Assembly: GCA_046328225.1 (NCBI GenBank) | Contig: JAXLWZ010000017.1 | Span: 1 to 64,000, forward strand | DNA length: 64,000 bases | Direction: 5' to 3' | From: Amarobacillus sp046328225 | Lineage (GTDB): Bacteria; Chloroflexota; Dehalococcoidia; Tepidiformales; Tepidiformaceae | Shown: piece by piece, positions 41,885-53,356 of the stretch | How the letters are laid out: the number at the start of each line of letters is the position of its first letter | How positions within the stretch are numbered: position 1 is the first letter of the stretch | The notes under the pieces: generated by a model | What the model was told of the DNA's origin: nothing | Seen by the model: only the letters and a program-made list of their open reading frames with translations | Database searches by the model: none | Translations under genes and position numbers: made by a program

Positions 41885-42337
41885 ATGCCGACCATTAACC
41901 AGCTGGTTCGCAAGGGCCGCACGCCCAAGGCCAAGAAGTCGGGCGCTCCCGCGCTCCTCTTCTCCTTCAACGCCCACACGGGCGTGCTCCGCAAGGAAAC
42001 CGGCAAGTCCGGCGCCCCCCAGAAGCGCGGCGTGTGCACCCAGGTCCGCACCCAGACCCCCAAGAAGCCGAACTCCGCGCTCCGCAAGGTCGCCCGCGTT
42101 CGCCTCTCCAACGGGATCGAAGTCACCGCCTACATCCCCGGCGAAGGCCACAGCCTCCAGGAGCACTCCGTTGTGCTCGTGCGCGGCGGCCGCGTCAAGG
42201 ACCTCCCCGGCGTTCGCTACCACATCGTCCGCGGCGCGCTCGATGCCACCGGCGTCAACAACCGGAAGCAGGGCCGCAGCAAGTACGGCACCCGCAAGAA
42301 CGCCCCGGTCGTCCAGGGCCGCGGCGGCCGCCGCTAA
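41885..42337 (+). CDS. rpsL: 30S ribosomal protein S12 with N-terminal insertion
   Basis: 150-aa S12, a decoding-centre protein. The core T-P-K-K-P-N-S-A-L-R-K, P-G-E-G-H-S-L-Q-E-H and G-G-R-V-K-D-L-P-G-V-R-Y-H are intact; both lysines tied to streptomycin response are wild type. Between P-A-L (22-24) and P-Q-K-R-G-V-C (45-51) there are 20 residues where E. coli has three. AGGA lies next to the ATG with GGGGAAGCAGGA as Shine-Dalgarno. First gene of the str operon. Confidence 0.96.
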   Translation: MPTINQLVRKGRTPKAKKSGAPALLFSFNAHTGVLRKETGKSGAPQKRGVCTQVRTQTPKKPNSALRKVARVRLSNGIEVTAYIPGEGHSLQEHSVVLVRGGRVKDLPGVRYHIVRGALDATGVNNRKQGRSKYGTRKNAPVVQGRGGRR

Positions 42338-42395
42338 ATTCGAAGGGCGCGCGCGAGCGCGCCTGGATGCTACGAAGTACACGGAGAACTGAGCC

Positions 42396-42866
42396 ATGGC
42401 CCGACGCAATCGACCCGAACGGCGCCCGACCCCGCCTGATTCGCGGTACAACAACGTCCAGGTCCAGATCCTCATCAACAAGCTCATGACGCGCGGCAAA
42501 AAGTCCACGTCCGAGCGCGTTGTCTATGGCGCCTTCGATCGCATCCAGGCGAACACCGGCCGCGACCCGCTCGACGTCTTCAGCCAGGCCATTCGCAACG
42601 CCACCCCCGTCCTCGAAGTCAAGCCCCGCCGCGTCGGCGGCGCCACCTACCAGGTCCCGGTCGAAATCCGCCCCGATCGCCGCATCGCCCTCGCCATGCG
42701 CTGGGTGCTGAACTCGGCCCGCTCCCGGGGCGGCCGCTCGATGGCCGAAAAGCTCGCCAACGAGCTCCTCGATGCCGCCAACAACACCGGCGCCGCAATC
42801 AAGCGCCGCGACGATACGCACCGCATGGCGGAGGCCAACCGCGCCTTCGTCCACTACCGCTGGTAG
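42396..42866 (+). CDS. rpsG: 30S ribosomal protein S7
   Basis: 156 aa, normal length; nucleates assembly of the 30S head. Recognised by R-R-V-G-G-A-T-Y-Q-V-P-V-E-I-R and A-M-R-W-V-L. It lies 58 nt after rpsL; GGAG before the ATG. Confidence 0.97.
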   Translation: MARRNRPERRPTPPDSRYNNVQVQILINKLMTRGKKSTSERVVYGAFDRIQANTGRDPLDVFSQAIRNATPVLEVKPRRVGGATYQVPVEIRPDRRIALAMRWVLNSARSRGGRSMAEKLANELLDAANNTGAAIKRRDDTHRMAEANRAFVHYRW

Positions 42867-42901
42867 GCCGTCCCCGCCCTGCCGGCAGAGGTTAGAGTTC
42901 C

Positions 42902-44980
<2,079 letters not shown>

Positions 44981-45013
44981 GCCAACACAGGAACAAGGAA
45001 AGGCAGAACAGCG

Positions 45014-46213
<1,200 letters not shown>

Positions 46214-46235
46214 CTACGAGAAGAGGGACGGCGCC

Positions 46236-46544
46236 ATGGCACGTCAGCAGATCAGGATCAAGTTGAAGGCGTACGACCATCGCCTTATCGACCAGTCCGC
46301 CCGGCAGATCGTTGAAGCTGCCGAGCGCACTGGCGCGGCGGTGGCCGGCCCGGTGCCGCTCCCGACTTCCATCGAGAAGTTCTGCGTCATCCGCAGCCCC
46401 CACATCTATAAGGACTCCCGCGAGCAGTTCGAGATCCGCACCCATAAGCGGCTCATCGACATCCTCGAGCCCACCTCCAAGACCGTCGACACCCTCATGC
46501 GCCTCCAGCTCCCGAGCGGTGTGGACATCGAGATCAAGCTGTAG
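46236..46544 (+). CDS. rpsJ: 30S ribosomal protein S10
   Basis: 102 aa; S10 is both a 30S head protein and the NusE transcription-antitermination factor. Motifs I-R-I-K-L-K-A-Y-D-H, G-P-V-P-L-P-T and F-E-I-R-T-H-K-R. First gene of the S10 operon, only 22 nt after tuf, so str and S10 are joined. Confidence 0.96.
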   Translation: MARQQIRIKLKAYDHRLIDQSARQIVEAAERTGAAVAGPVPLPTSIEKFCVIRSPHIYKDSREQFEIRTHKRLIDILEPTSKTVDTLMRLQLPSGVDIEIKL

Positions 46545-46546
46545 CC

Positions 46547-47182
46547 ATGACCATCGAAGGACTTCTTGGCCGCAAGCTGGGCACCCTCCAGGTGTTCGAC
46601 GACCGGGGCCGCCTCCGTGGCGCCACCGCCGTCCTCGTCGGCCCCTGCGTCGTCACCCAGCTCCGTACCCCCGAGAAGGATGGCTACACCGCCGTCCAGG
46701 TCGGCTTCGAAGAGACCCGCAAGCTGAACAAGCCCGAGGTTGGGCACCTGCGCGCCTCCGGCGCCGGCAACCTCCGCCACCTGGCCGAGTTCCGCGTCAG
46801 CGGCGATGCCGCCTACAGCCTCGGCGACACGATCAAGGCCGACCTCTTCGAGGCCGGCGAAAAGGTCGACGTCACCGCCACCTCCAAGGGCCGCGGCTTC
46901 CAGGGCGGCGTCCGCCGCCACAACTTCAAGGGCGGCCCCCGCACCCACGGCCAGAGCGACCGCCATCGCGCGCCCGGCTCCATCGGCTCCGGCACCACCC
47001 CCGGCCGCGTCTATAAGGGCACCCGCATGGCCGGCCACATGGGCGCCGCGCAGACCACCGTCCGGAACCTCGAGGTTCTCGCCCGCAACGACGACGAGGG
47101 CGTCATTTTCGTCGCCGGCTCCGTGCCCGGCCCCCGCGGGGGCCTCGTGCGCGTGCGCTCGGCCAGGAAGGTGTCCAAATGA
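46547..47182 (+). CDS. rplC: 50S ribosomal protein L3
   Basis: 211 aa, normal length; primary 23S binder near the peptidyl-transferase centre. Motifs G-R-G-F-Q-G-G-V-R-R-H, G-S-I-G-S-G-T-T-P-G-R-V and the M-A-G-H-M-G loop. 2-nt gap to rpsJ; overlaps rplD by 4 nt. Confidence 0.96.
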   Translation: MTIEGLLGRKLGTLQVFDDRGRLRGATAVLVGPCVVTQLRTPEKDGYTAVQVGFEETRKLNKPEVGHLRASGAGNLRHLAEFRVSGDAAYSLGDTIKADLFEAGEKVDVTATSKGRGFQGGVRRHNFKGGPRTHGQSDRHRAPGSIGSGTTPGRVYKGTRMAGHMGAAQTTVRNLEVLARNDDEGVIFVAGSVPGPRGGLVRVRSARKVSK

Positions 47183-48132
47183 AGCTCCCCGTCTTTGATG
47201 CCGCCGGCACCCGCCTGCGCGAAATCGACGTCGCCGACGAGGTCTTCGGGATCGAGCCCAACCGCTCCGTCCTCCACCAGGCCTACGTCACGCAGATGGC
47301 GAACCGCCGCGCCGGCGGCGCCAGCACCAAGCGCCGCGGCGAAGTCGAAGGTTCCACCAAGAAGACCCGCAAGCAGAAGGGCCTCGGCGCATCCCGCCAG
47401 GGCTCCATTCGCGCGTCCCACCACGTCGGCGGCGGCGTCGCCATGGGCCCCAAGCCCCACAGCTTCGCCAAGGACCTGCCCCGCCAGATGCGCCGGCTCG
47501 CCCTGCGCTCGGCCCTCAGCAGCCACGCCGCGGATGGCTCCATCATCGTCATCGGCGGCCTCCCCGCCGATGGCAAGACGAAGAGCATGCAGACGGTCCT
47601 CGCCGCCAACAGCATCGCCCGCACCGCCCTCCTCGTCAGCGGCGAACACGACGCCACCGTCACCCAGGCCGCCCGCAATATCGAACACGTCAAGGCCCTG
47701 CCCGCGCAGAACCTCAACGTCGTCGACCTCGTCAACGCCCACCACGTCATCATGACCGAGGACGCCGTGCGCAAGGTCGAATCCCTCTGGGGTGGCGAAA
47801 ACCTCAAGCCGCACCGCGGCCGCAAGGAGGTCGCAAGTGCCCTGGAGCTCCATCCCTACGGCGTCCTGCTCCGCCCGATCATCACCGAAAAGTCGACGCT
47901 CCTCACCGGGCTCGACAAGTACGTGTTCGAAGTCGATGTCCGCGCCAACAAGAACCAGATCAAGGACGCCGTCCAGCTGGCCTTCAACGTGCGCGTCGCC
48001 GAAGTGAACACGATGAAGATGAAGGGCAAGCCCAAGCGCTTCGGCCGCCGCGTCACCAATCGCCCCGACTGGAAAAAGGCGATTGTCACGCTCGTGCCCG
48101 GCGACAAGATCGAACTCTTCGAGGGGATCTAG
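47179..48132 (+). CDS. rplD-rplW: fused 50S ribosomal proteins L4-L23
   Basis: One 317-aa frame covers L4 and L23, which are separate genes in nearly all bacteria. Residues 1-215 are L4 (G-S-T-K-K-T-R-K-Q-K-G, R-A-S-H-H-V-G-G-G-V-A-M-G-P-K loop; M-T-E-D-A-V-R-K near the end). A linker (about 210-224) leads to L23 (Y-G-V-L-L-R-P-I-I-T-E-K-S-T; K-R-F-G-R-R-V). No stop codon or ATG lies between. AAGGAGGT (47824-47831) precedes the L23 part, so a separate start at CTG 47842 is possible. L23 sits at the tunnel exit near L4's globular part, so a fusion is physically conceivable; a sequencing error must also be considered. Confidence 0.88.
   Translation: MKLPVFDAAGTRLREIDVADEVFGIEPNRSVLHQAYVTQMANRRAGGASTKRRGEVEGSTKKTRKQKGLGASRQGSIRASHHVGGGVAMGPKPHSFAKDLPRQMRRLALRSALSSHAADGSIIVIGGLPADGKTKSMQTVLAANSIARTALLVSGEHDATVTQAARNIEHVKALPAQNLNVVDLVNAHHVIMTEDAVRKVESLWGGENLKPHRGRKEVASALELHPYGVLLRPIITEKSTLLTGLDKYVFEVDVRANKNQIKDAVQLAFNVRVAEVNTMKMKGKPKRFGRRVTNRPDWKKAIVTLVPGDKIELFEGI
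47824..47844 (+). promoter_or_regulatory. internal Shine-Dalgarno before the L23 portion
   Basis: AAGGAGGT at 47824-47831 is the best Shine-Dalgarno in the region. In-frame CTG (47842) lies 10-11 nt downstream. A GTG at 47837 has ideal spacing but reads a frame that does not encode L23. The strength of the site suggests that L23 once had, or still has, its own start. Confidence 0.5.
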
Positions 48133-48135
48133 GCC

Positions 48136-48966
48136 ATGCCAATCAAGCAGTACAAGCCGACATCCCCCGGGCGCCGCAATGCCAGCGGCCAGACCTTCTC
48201 CGAGATCACCAAGAAGCGCCCCGAAAAGTCGCTGACGGAATCCCTCGGCAAGAAGAACGCCGGCCGCAACAACCAGGGCCGCATCACCGTTCGCCATCGC
48301 GGCGGCGGCAACCGCCGGCTCTACCGCATCATCGACTGGGCACGCGATAAGCGCGGCGTCCCGGCCAAGGTCGTCGCCATCGAGTACGACCCGAACCGCA
48401 CCGCCCGCATCGCCCTGCTCCAGTATGCCGATGGCGAAAAGCGCTACATCCTCGCCCCGAACGGCCTCACCGTCGGCGCGAACCTGCTCTCCGGCCCCGG
48501 GGCCGAAGTCCGCGTCGGCAATTCCCTGCCGCTCGCGAACCTCCCCACCGGTACCCAGGTGCACAACATCGAGCTCACCCCCGGCAAGGGCGGGCAGATG
48601 GTCCGCAGCGCCGGCACCGCCGCCCAGCTCATGGCGAAAGAAGGCGATTACGCCCTCATCCGCCTGCCCAGCGGCGAAATGCGGCGCGTCCGCATCGAAT
48701 GCAGCGCCACCGTCGGCCAGGTCGGCAACGTCGAGCACTCCCTCGTGAAGCTCGGCAAGGCCGGCCGCACCCGCCACCTCGGCCGCCGGCCGCAGGTCCG
48801 CGGCGCCGTCATGAACCCCCGCGACCATCCGCACGGTGGTGGCGAAGGCCGGGCCCCCGTCGGTATGCCCGGGCCGAAGACCCCCTGGGGCAAGCCGACC
48901 CTCGGCTACCGCACCCGCAACAACAAGCGCACCGACAAGTTCATCGCGCGCCGGCGCACCAGGTAG
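48136..48966 (+). CDS. rplB: 50S ribosomal protein L2
   Basis: 276 aa, normal length; needed for subunit joining and peptidyl transfer. Motifs I-T-V-R-H-R-G-G-G, G-N-V-E-H, and R-G-A-V-M-N-P-R-D-H-P-H-G-G-G-E-G with the essential His. 3-nt gap after the L4-L23 frame. Confidence 0.97.
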   Translation: MPIKQYKPTSPGRRNASGQTFSEITKKRPEKSLTESLGKKNAGRNNQGRITVRHRGGGNRRLYRIIDWARDKRGVPAKVVAIEYDPNRTARIALLQYADGEKRYILAPNGLTVGANLLSGPGAEVRVGNSLPLANLPTGTQVHNIELTPGKGGQMVRSAGTAAQLMAKEGDYALIRLPSGEMRRVRIECSATVGQVGNVEHSLVKLGKAGRTRHLGRRPQVRGAVMNPRDHPHGGGEGRAPVGMPGPKTPWGKPTLGYRTRNNKRTDKFIARRRTR

Positions 48967-48978
48967 GAGCAATAGGGC

Positions 48979-49275
48979 ATGTCACGTTCCATTAAAAAGG
49001 GCCCGTTCGTCCACCCCTCGCTCCTCGACAAGGTGCTCGCCATGCGCGGGGCGCAGAACAAGAGCGTGATCAAGACCTGGTCACGTGCCTCGACCATCCT
49101 CCCGGACATGATCGGCCTCACGATCGCCGTCCACGATGGCCGCCGGCACGTGCCGGTCTTCGTCACCGAAAACATGGTTGGCCACAAGCTCGGCGAATTT
49201 GCCCTCACGCGGACGTTCCGCGGGCACATCTCCAAGAGCGACCGCCAGAGCAAGGTCAAGGGAGGCAAGCGCTAA
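48979..49275 (+). CDS. rpsS: 30S ribosomal protein S19
   Basis: 98 aa, 30S head protein near the A site finger. Motifs S-R-S-I-K-K-G-P-F-V, T-W-S-R-A-S-T-I-L-P and G-H-K-L-G-E-F-A-L-T-R-T-F. GGAG before the ATG. Confidence 0.96.
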   Translation: MSRSIKKGPFVHPSLLDKVLAMRGAQNKSVIKTWSRASTILPDMIGLTIAVHDGRRHVPVFVTENMVGHKLGEFALTRTFRGHISKSDRQSKVKGGKR

Positions 49276-49276
49276 C

Positions 49277-49615
49277 GTGGAAGTTCGTGCATCCGCCCAA
49301 GACATCGGCGTCTCGGCGCGCAAGGTCCGCCTGATCCTCGAACGGCTGCCCGGCCTCAGCGTCGATCAGTCGCTCGCCCTCCTGCGCTACGTGCAGTCGC
49401 CCCACGCCCGCGCCGTCTCCAAGGTCGTTCTCAGCGCGGCCTCGAACGCGGAGAACAACTTCGATCTCGATGTCGATGACCTCATCGTCAAGCGCGCCTA
49501 CGCCGATGAGGCCCGAACGAATCGCCGCTTCAAGGCCCGTTCCCGGGGCCGCGTCAGCCCGATTCTGCGCCGCGCCTCGCACATCACCATCATCCTCGAC
49601 GAGCGGGGGGCATAA
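49277..49615 (+). CDS. rplV: 50S ribosomal protein L22
   Basis: 112 aa, lines the exit tunnel. Motifs S-A-R-K-V-R-L-I, S-A-A-S-N-A-E-N-N and the tunnel-hook region R-A-R-S-R-G-R-like (K-A-R-S-R-G-R). GTG start 1 nt after the rpsS stop; stop adjoins rpsC. Confidence 0.95.
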   Translation: MEVRASAQDIGVSARKVRLILERLPGLSVDQSLALLRYVQSPHARAVSKVVLSAASNAENNFDLDVDDLIVKRAYADEARTNRRFKARSRGRVSPILRRASHITIILDERGA

Positions 49616-50386
49616 ATGGGACAGAAAGTACACCCGCACGGCTTCCGCATCGGCATCCTCTATGACTGGGAGTCGAAGTGGTTCGCCGAGCGCGATTACA
49701 CCACGCGCCTCCACCAGGACCTCGAGCTTCGCCGCCACGTCCTGAAGGAACTGCCCGACGCCAGCATCAGCCACGTCGAGGTCGATCGGAACGCCAACCT
49801 CGTGACGATCACCATCCACACCGCCAAGCCCGGCATCGTTATCGGCCGCGGCGGCGCCAAGGTGGAAGACCTCCGCAACAGCCTCGAACGGGCCAGCGGC
49901 GGCCGCGTGCGCGTCAACATCCAGGAGATTCGCACCCCCGAGCTCGACGCCTACCTCGTCGCCCGCTCCGTCGCCGACCAGCTCGAACGGCGCGTCGCCT
50001 TCCGCCGCGCCATCAAGCAGGCCGTCCAGCGCACCATGCAGCGCGGCGCCCTCGGCGTTCGTATCGCCATCTCCGGCCGCCTCGGCGGCGCCGAGATGAG
50101 CCGCCGCGAAGTCGAGACCCAGGGCCAGGTGCCGCGCCACACCCTCCGCGCCGATATCGACTACGGCATCGCCGAAGCGCACACCACCTTCGGCCGCATC
50201 GGCGTCAAGGTCTGGATCTTCAAGGGCATCATCCTGCCCGAGCGCCCTCAGGAGCGCCGCCAGGAAGAGCCCGTCGTGCCCGAGCCCCGGATCGAAGCCC
50301 CCGTGCCCGAACCGGTCGCCGCCGGCCCCGCCCACACCGCCATCACCATGGAACAGCAACAGGCTGTCCAACGGGGGGATGCGTAG
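49616..50386 (+). CDS. rpsC: 30S ribosomal protein S3
   Basis: 256 aa: KH domain (G-R-G-G-A-K-V-E) and C-terminal domain (I-S-G-R-L-G-G-A-E-M, G-V-K-V-W-I). About 40 Pro/Glu/Ala-rich residues extend the C-terminus past the core. Part of the mRNA entry channel. Starts directly after the rplV stop. Confidence 0.96.
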   Translation: MGQKVHPHGFRIGILYDWESKWFAERDYTTRLHQDLELRRHVLKELPDASISHVEVDRNANLVTITIHTAKPGIVIGRGGAKVEDLRNSLERASGGRVRVNIQEIRTPELDAYLVARSVADQLERRVAFRRAIKQAVQRTMQRGALGVRIAISGRLGGAEMSRREVETQGQVPRHTLRADIDYGIAEAHTTFGRIGVKVWIFKGIILPERPQERRQEEPVVPEPRIEAPVPEPVAAGPAHTAITMEQQQAVQRGDA

Positions 50387-50388
50387 CC

Positions 50389-50808
50389 ATGCTGCAGCCA
50401 CGCCGAGTCAAGCATCGCAAGCAGCACCGCGGCCGCCGCGCCGGCGAAGCCATCGCCGGCAACTACGTCGCCTTTGGCGAATACGGCCTCCAGGCCGAAG
50501 GCGCCGCCTGGATCGATTCGCGCCAGATCGAAAGCTGCCGCCGCGCCATGACCCACGAAATGAAGCGCGGTGGCAAAGTCTGGATCCGCATCTTCCCGGA
50601 CAAGCCTGTGACCGCGAAGCCGGCCGAGACCCGCATGGGTTCCGGCAAGGGCGCGCCCGATAAGTGGGTGGCCGTCGTCAAGCCGGGCCGCATCCTCTTC
50701 GAAATCGCCGGCGTCCCCGAACCAGTCGCCCGGGAAGCGCTTCGCCTCGCCTCCCACAAGCTGCCGATCGGAACCAAGATCGTCCAGCGCGCCGAGTCGG
50801 TGGTATAG
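50389..50808 (+). CDS. rplP: 50S ribosomal protein L16
   Basis: 139 aa, contacts A-site tRNA. Motifs M-L-Q-P-R-R-V-K-H-R-K, R-I-F-P-D-K-P-V-T and R-M-G-S-G-K-G. The start is the ATG at 50389, 2 nt after rpsC. Confidence 0.96.
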   Translation: MLQPRRVKHRKQHRGRRAGEAIAGNYVAFGEYGLQAEGAAWIDSRQIESCRRAMTHEMKRGGKVWIRIFPDKPVTAKPAETRMGSGKGAPDKWVAVVKPGRILFEIAGVPEPVAREALRLASHKLPIGTKIVQRAESVV

Positions 50809-50810
50809 CC

Positions 50811-51026
50811 ATGGCCGAACGCAAAGCCGAAGAAATCCGCCGCTGGAACAACGAGCAGCTCGACCGCGAGATTGGCGAAGCCTATCGCGCGCTCTTCACG
50901 CTCCGCTTCCAGCATGCCAGCCGCCAGCTGCAGAACTACCGCGAACTGCGCAACGCAAAGCGCCGCATCGCACGCCTGCGCACCATTCGCCGCGAGCGCG
51001 AGCTCCAGGTCGCCGGGGAGGAATAG
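50811..51026 (+). CDS. rpmC: 50S ribosomal protein L29
   Basis: 71 aa, two-helix protein near the tunnel exit. Motifs L-F-T-L-R-F-Q and N-A-K-R-R-I-A-R-L-R-T-I. The start is the ATG at 50811, 2 nt after rplP. Confidence 0.94.
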   Translation: MAERKAEEIRRWNNEQLDREIGEAYRALFTLRFQHASRQLQNYRELRNAKRRIARLRTIRRERELQVAGEE

Positions 51027-51028
51027 CC

Positions 51029-51358
51029 ATGGGAGATCAACGTGTCCTCCAGGGCACCGTCGTCAGCGACAAGATGGATAAGACCGTCGTCGTCACCGTC
51101 GTGCGCCACAAGAAGCACCGCCTCTACCACAAGGTCATGTCGCTCACCAAGCGCTACAAGGCCCACGACGAGACGAATGCCTGCCGCCTCGGCGACGTCG
51201 TTCGCATCCAGGAATGTGCCCCCTACTCCAAGGAGAAGCGCTTCCGCGTGATCGAAGTCCTCACCCGCGGCGATGTCGCCGATGTCGCCCCGCGCACCAT
51301 CGGCCAGGACATCGAACAGACCACGCAGGTCGCCCCCAAGTCGGAGGTGCAAGCGTGA
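51029..51358 (+). CDS. rpsQ: 30S ribosomal protein S17
   Basis: 109 aa, binds 16S rRNA early. Motifs G-T-V-V-S-D-K-M-D-K-T-V-V-V and F-R-V-I-E-V. About 25 residues longer than E. coli S17 at the C-terminus. GTGA overlap with rplN. Confidence 0.95.
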   Translation: MGDQRVLQGTVVSDKMDKTVVVTVVRHKKHRLYHKVMSLTKRYKAHDETNACRLGDVVRIQECAPYSKEKRFRVIEVLTRGDVADVAPRTIGQDIEQTTQVAPKSEVQA

Positions 51359-51726
51359 TCCAGCAGGAAACCCGCCTCAAGGTGGCCGATAACTCCGGCG
51401 CGCGCTCGCTCCTGTGCATCCGCGTGCTCGGCGGCACCCGCCGGCGCTACGCCCGCCCCGGCGACATCATCGTCGCCAGCGTGAAGGTGGCCCAGCCCAA
51501 CTCCAACGTGAAGAAGGGCGACGTCGTCAAAGCCGTCGTCGTCCGCGTCACCAAGGAATACGGCCGCCCCGATGGCTCCTACATCCGCTTCGATGAGAAC
51601 GCCGCCGTGCTCCTCGCCAACGACGGCGAAAATCCCCGCGGCACCCGCATCTTCGGGCCCGTCGCCCGCGAACTGCGCGACCGCAACTTCATGAAGATCG
51701 TCTCCCTCGCGCCGGAGGTGCTGTAA
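51355..51726 (+). CDS. rplN: 50S ribosomal protein L14
   Basis: 123 aa, intersubunit protein. Motifs I-Q-Q-E-T-R-L-K-V-A-D-N-S-G-A and G-T-R-I-F-G-P-V-A-R-E-L-R. GTG start overlapping the rpsQ stop by 4 nt, with CGGAGGTGC upstream. Begins the spc segment without a gap. Confidence 0.96.
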   Translation: MIQQETRLKVADNSGARSLLCIRVLGGTRRRYARPGDIIVASVKVAQPNSNVKKGDVVKAVVVRVTKEYGRPDGSYIRFDENAAVLLANDGENPRGTRIFGPVARELRDRNFMKIVSLAPEVL

Positions 51727-52043
51727 TGCCAGCGAAGATCAAGCGCGGCGATAACGTCGTCGTCATCGCCGGCAAAGACAAAGGCAAGCGCGGCACCGTC
51801 CGCCACGTCGATACGAAGGACAACCGCGTCACCGTCGAAGGCGTGAACATCATCAAGAAGCACCAGCGCGCCCGCCAGCAGGGACAGCAGTCCCAGATCA
51901 TCGAGCGCGAAGCGCCCCTGCACGTGAGCAACGTCATGCTCATCGACCCGAACAACGGCCAGCCCACCCGCGTCGGATTCCGCCGCCGCGAAGATGGCAC
52001 CTTCGTTCGCGTCGGCAAGCGCAGCGGAGAGGACATCGAATAA
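51726..52043 (+). CDS. rplX: 50S ribosomal protein L24
   Basis: 105 aa with the KOW motif (I-K-R-G-D-N-V-V-V-I-A-G-K-D-K-G-K). Assembly initiator for the 50S. Shares one base with the stop of rplN and one with the start of rplE. Confidence 0.96.
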   Translation: MPAKIKRGDNVVVIAGKDKGKRGTVRHVDTKDNRVTVEGVNIIKKHQRARQQGQQSQIIEREAPLHVSNVMLIDPNNGQPTRVGFRRREDGTFVRVGKRSGEDIE

Positions 52044-52588
52044 TGCCGCCGCGATTGAAGGAAAAGTACGACAGCGAAGTCCAGTCCGCCCTCAAGCAGC
52101 AGTACAACTACGCCAACGTCATGCAGATCCCGAAGCTGACGAAGGTCGTGGTCAACATCGGCATGGGCGAAGCCCTCACCGATGCCAACGCCCTGGACAA
52201 GGCCGCCGATGAAGTCGCCGCCATCACCGGGCAGAAGCCGCTGATCAACCGCGCCAAGCGCTCGATCGCGAACTTCCGCCTGCGCGAAGGCAACCCCATC
52301 GGCGTCTCCACCACGCTGCGCGGCCCGCGCATGTACGAGTTCCTGGACCGCCTGGTCAGCGCCGCGCTCCCGCGCATCCGCGACTTCCAGGGCCTCAACC
52401 CCAACGCCTTCGATGGCCGCGGCAACTACAGCCTCGGCCTTCGGGAGCAGCTCATCTTCCCCGAAATCGACTACGACAAAGTCGACAAGGTGCGAGGGCT
52501 GCAGGTCACCATCGTCACGACGGCGAAGACGGATGAAGAAGGGCGCAAGCTCCTCGAACTCCTCGGCATGCCGTTCCGCAAGAACTAG
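52043..52588 (+). CDS. rplE: 50S ribosomal protein L5
   Basis: 181 aa, 5S rRNA binder. Motifs V-V-N-I-G-M-G-E, T-G-Q-K-P-L, R-G-P-R-M-Y-E-F-L-D-R-L and D-Y-D-K-V-D. Normal length. Confidence 0.96.
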   Translation: MPPRLKEKYDSEVQSALKQQYNYANVMQIPKLTKVVVNIGMGEALTDANALDKAADEVAAITGQKPLINRAKRSIANFRLREGNPIGVSTTLRGPRMYEFLDRLVSAALPRIRDFQGLNPNAFDGRGNYSLGLREQLIFPEIDYDKVDKVRGLQVTIVTTAKTDEEGRKLLELLGMPFRKN

Positions 52589-52599
52589 GAGGGACCACT

Positions 52600-52905
52600 G
52601 TGGCATCGAAGGGGATCGTCAACCGCGACCTTCGCCGCAAGGAGCTGAACGACAAGTTCGCCGCCCGCCGGGCCGCGATCAAGGAAGAGCTCCGTGCCTC
52701 CTGGGAGAACCCGGAGAAGGTCGACGAGCTGTACGCCCAGCTCCGCAAGCTGCCGCTCAACAGCAGCCCCACGCGGCTTCACAACCGCGACGTCATCACC
52801 GGCCGGCCCAAGGGCTATATCCGCAAGTTCGGCCTCAGCCGCATCACCTTCCGCGAACTCGCCCACAGGGGACTCCTCCCGGGGGTGACCAAGTCCAGCT
52901 GGTAA
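52600..52905 (+). CDS. rpsN: 30S ribosomal protein S14, zinc-free long form
   Basis: 101 aa. It lacks the two C-x2-C pairs of the short zinc form and has the long-form R-L-H-N-R-D-V-I-T-G-R-P-K-G-Y-I-R-K-F-G-L-S-R ending K-S-S-W. GTG start with AGGAGGG upstream. Zinc-type S4 and L36 in the same operon make the mix of zinc forms worth noting. Confidence 0.95.
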   Translation: MASKGIVNRDLRRKELNDKFAARRAAIKEELRASWENPEKVDELYAQLRKLPLNSSPTRLHNRDVITGRPKGYIRKFGLSRITFRELAHRGLLPGVTKSSW

Positions 52906-52936
52906 GTGCGAAAGCAAACGCCAGAGGGGTAATGCC

Positions 52937-53341
52937 ATGAGCATGAATGATCCTATCGCCGACATGCTGACCCGCATCCGCAACGCGGTGCTCTCCCGCC
53001 ACGACGCGGTCACCATGCCGGCCTCGAAGATGAAAGTCGCCATCGCGAACGTCCTGAAAGAAGAAGGCTTCATCAAGGATTTCGCCGTCCTCCCCGAAGA
53101 GGGGAAGCCCCAGCCCAGCCTGAAGGTCGAGCTCAACTACGGCGGCCGCAAGCAGCCCGTGCTCACCGGCCTCCAGCGCGTGAGCAAGCCGGGCCTGCGC
53201 GTCTACGTCCAGCGCAGCGAAATCCCGCGCGTCTATGGCGGCCTCGGCATCGCCATCCTTTCGACCCCGAAGGGGATCCTCACCGGGCAGGAAGCCCGCC
53301 GCCAGAACGTCGGTGGCGAGCTCCTCTGCTACGTCTGGTAA
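52937..53341 (+). CDS. rpsH: 30S ribosomal protein S8
   Basis: 134 aa; in E. coli the translational repressor of the spc operon. Motifs N-D-P-I-A-D-M-L-T-R-I-R-N-A and the C-terminal G-I-A-I-L-S-T-P-K-G-I-L-T-G-x-E-A-R. 31-nt gap to rpsN. Confidence 0.96.
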   Translation: MSMNDPIADMLTRIRNAVLSRHDAVTMPASKMKVAIANVLKEEGFIKDFAVLPEEGKPQPSLKVELNYGGRKQPVLTGLQRVSKPGLRVYVQRSEIPRVYGGLGIAILSTPKGILTGQEARRQNVGGELLCYVW

Positions 53342-53356
53342 GGGAGGCAGCACGCA

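Noticed and set aside
47837..48007. GTG at 47837 with ideal Shine-Dalgarno spacing as the rplW start
   Set aside because: It reads a Ser/Pro-rich frame, not L23; only the frame shared with L4 encodes L23.
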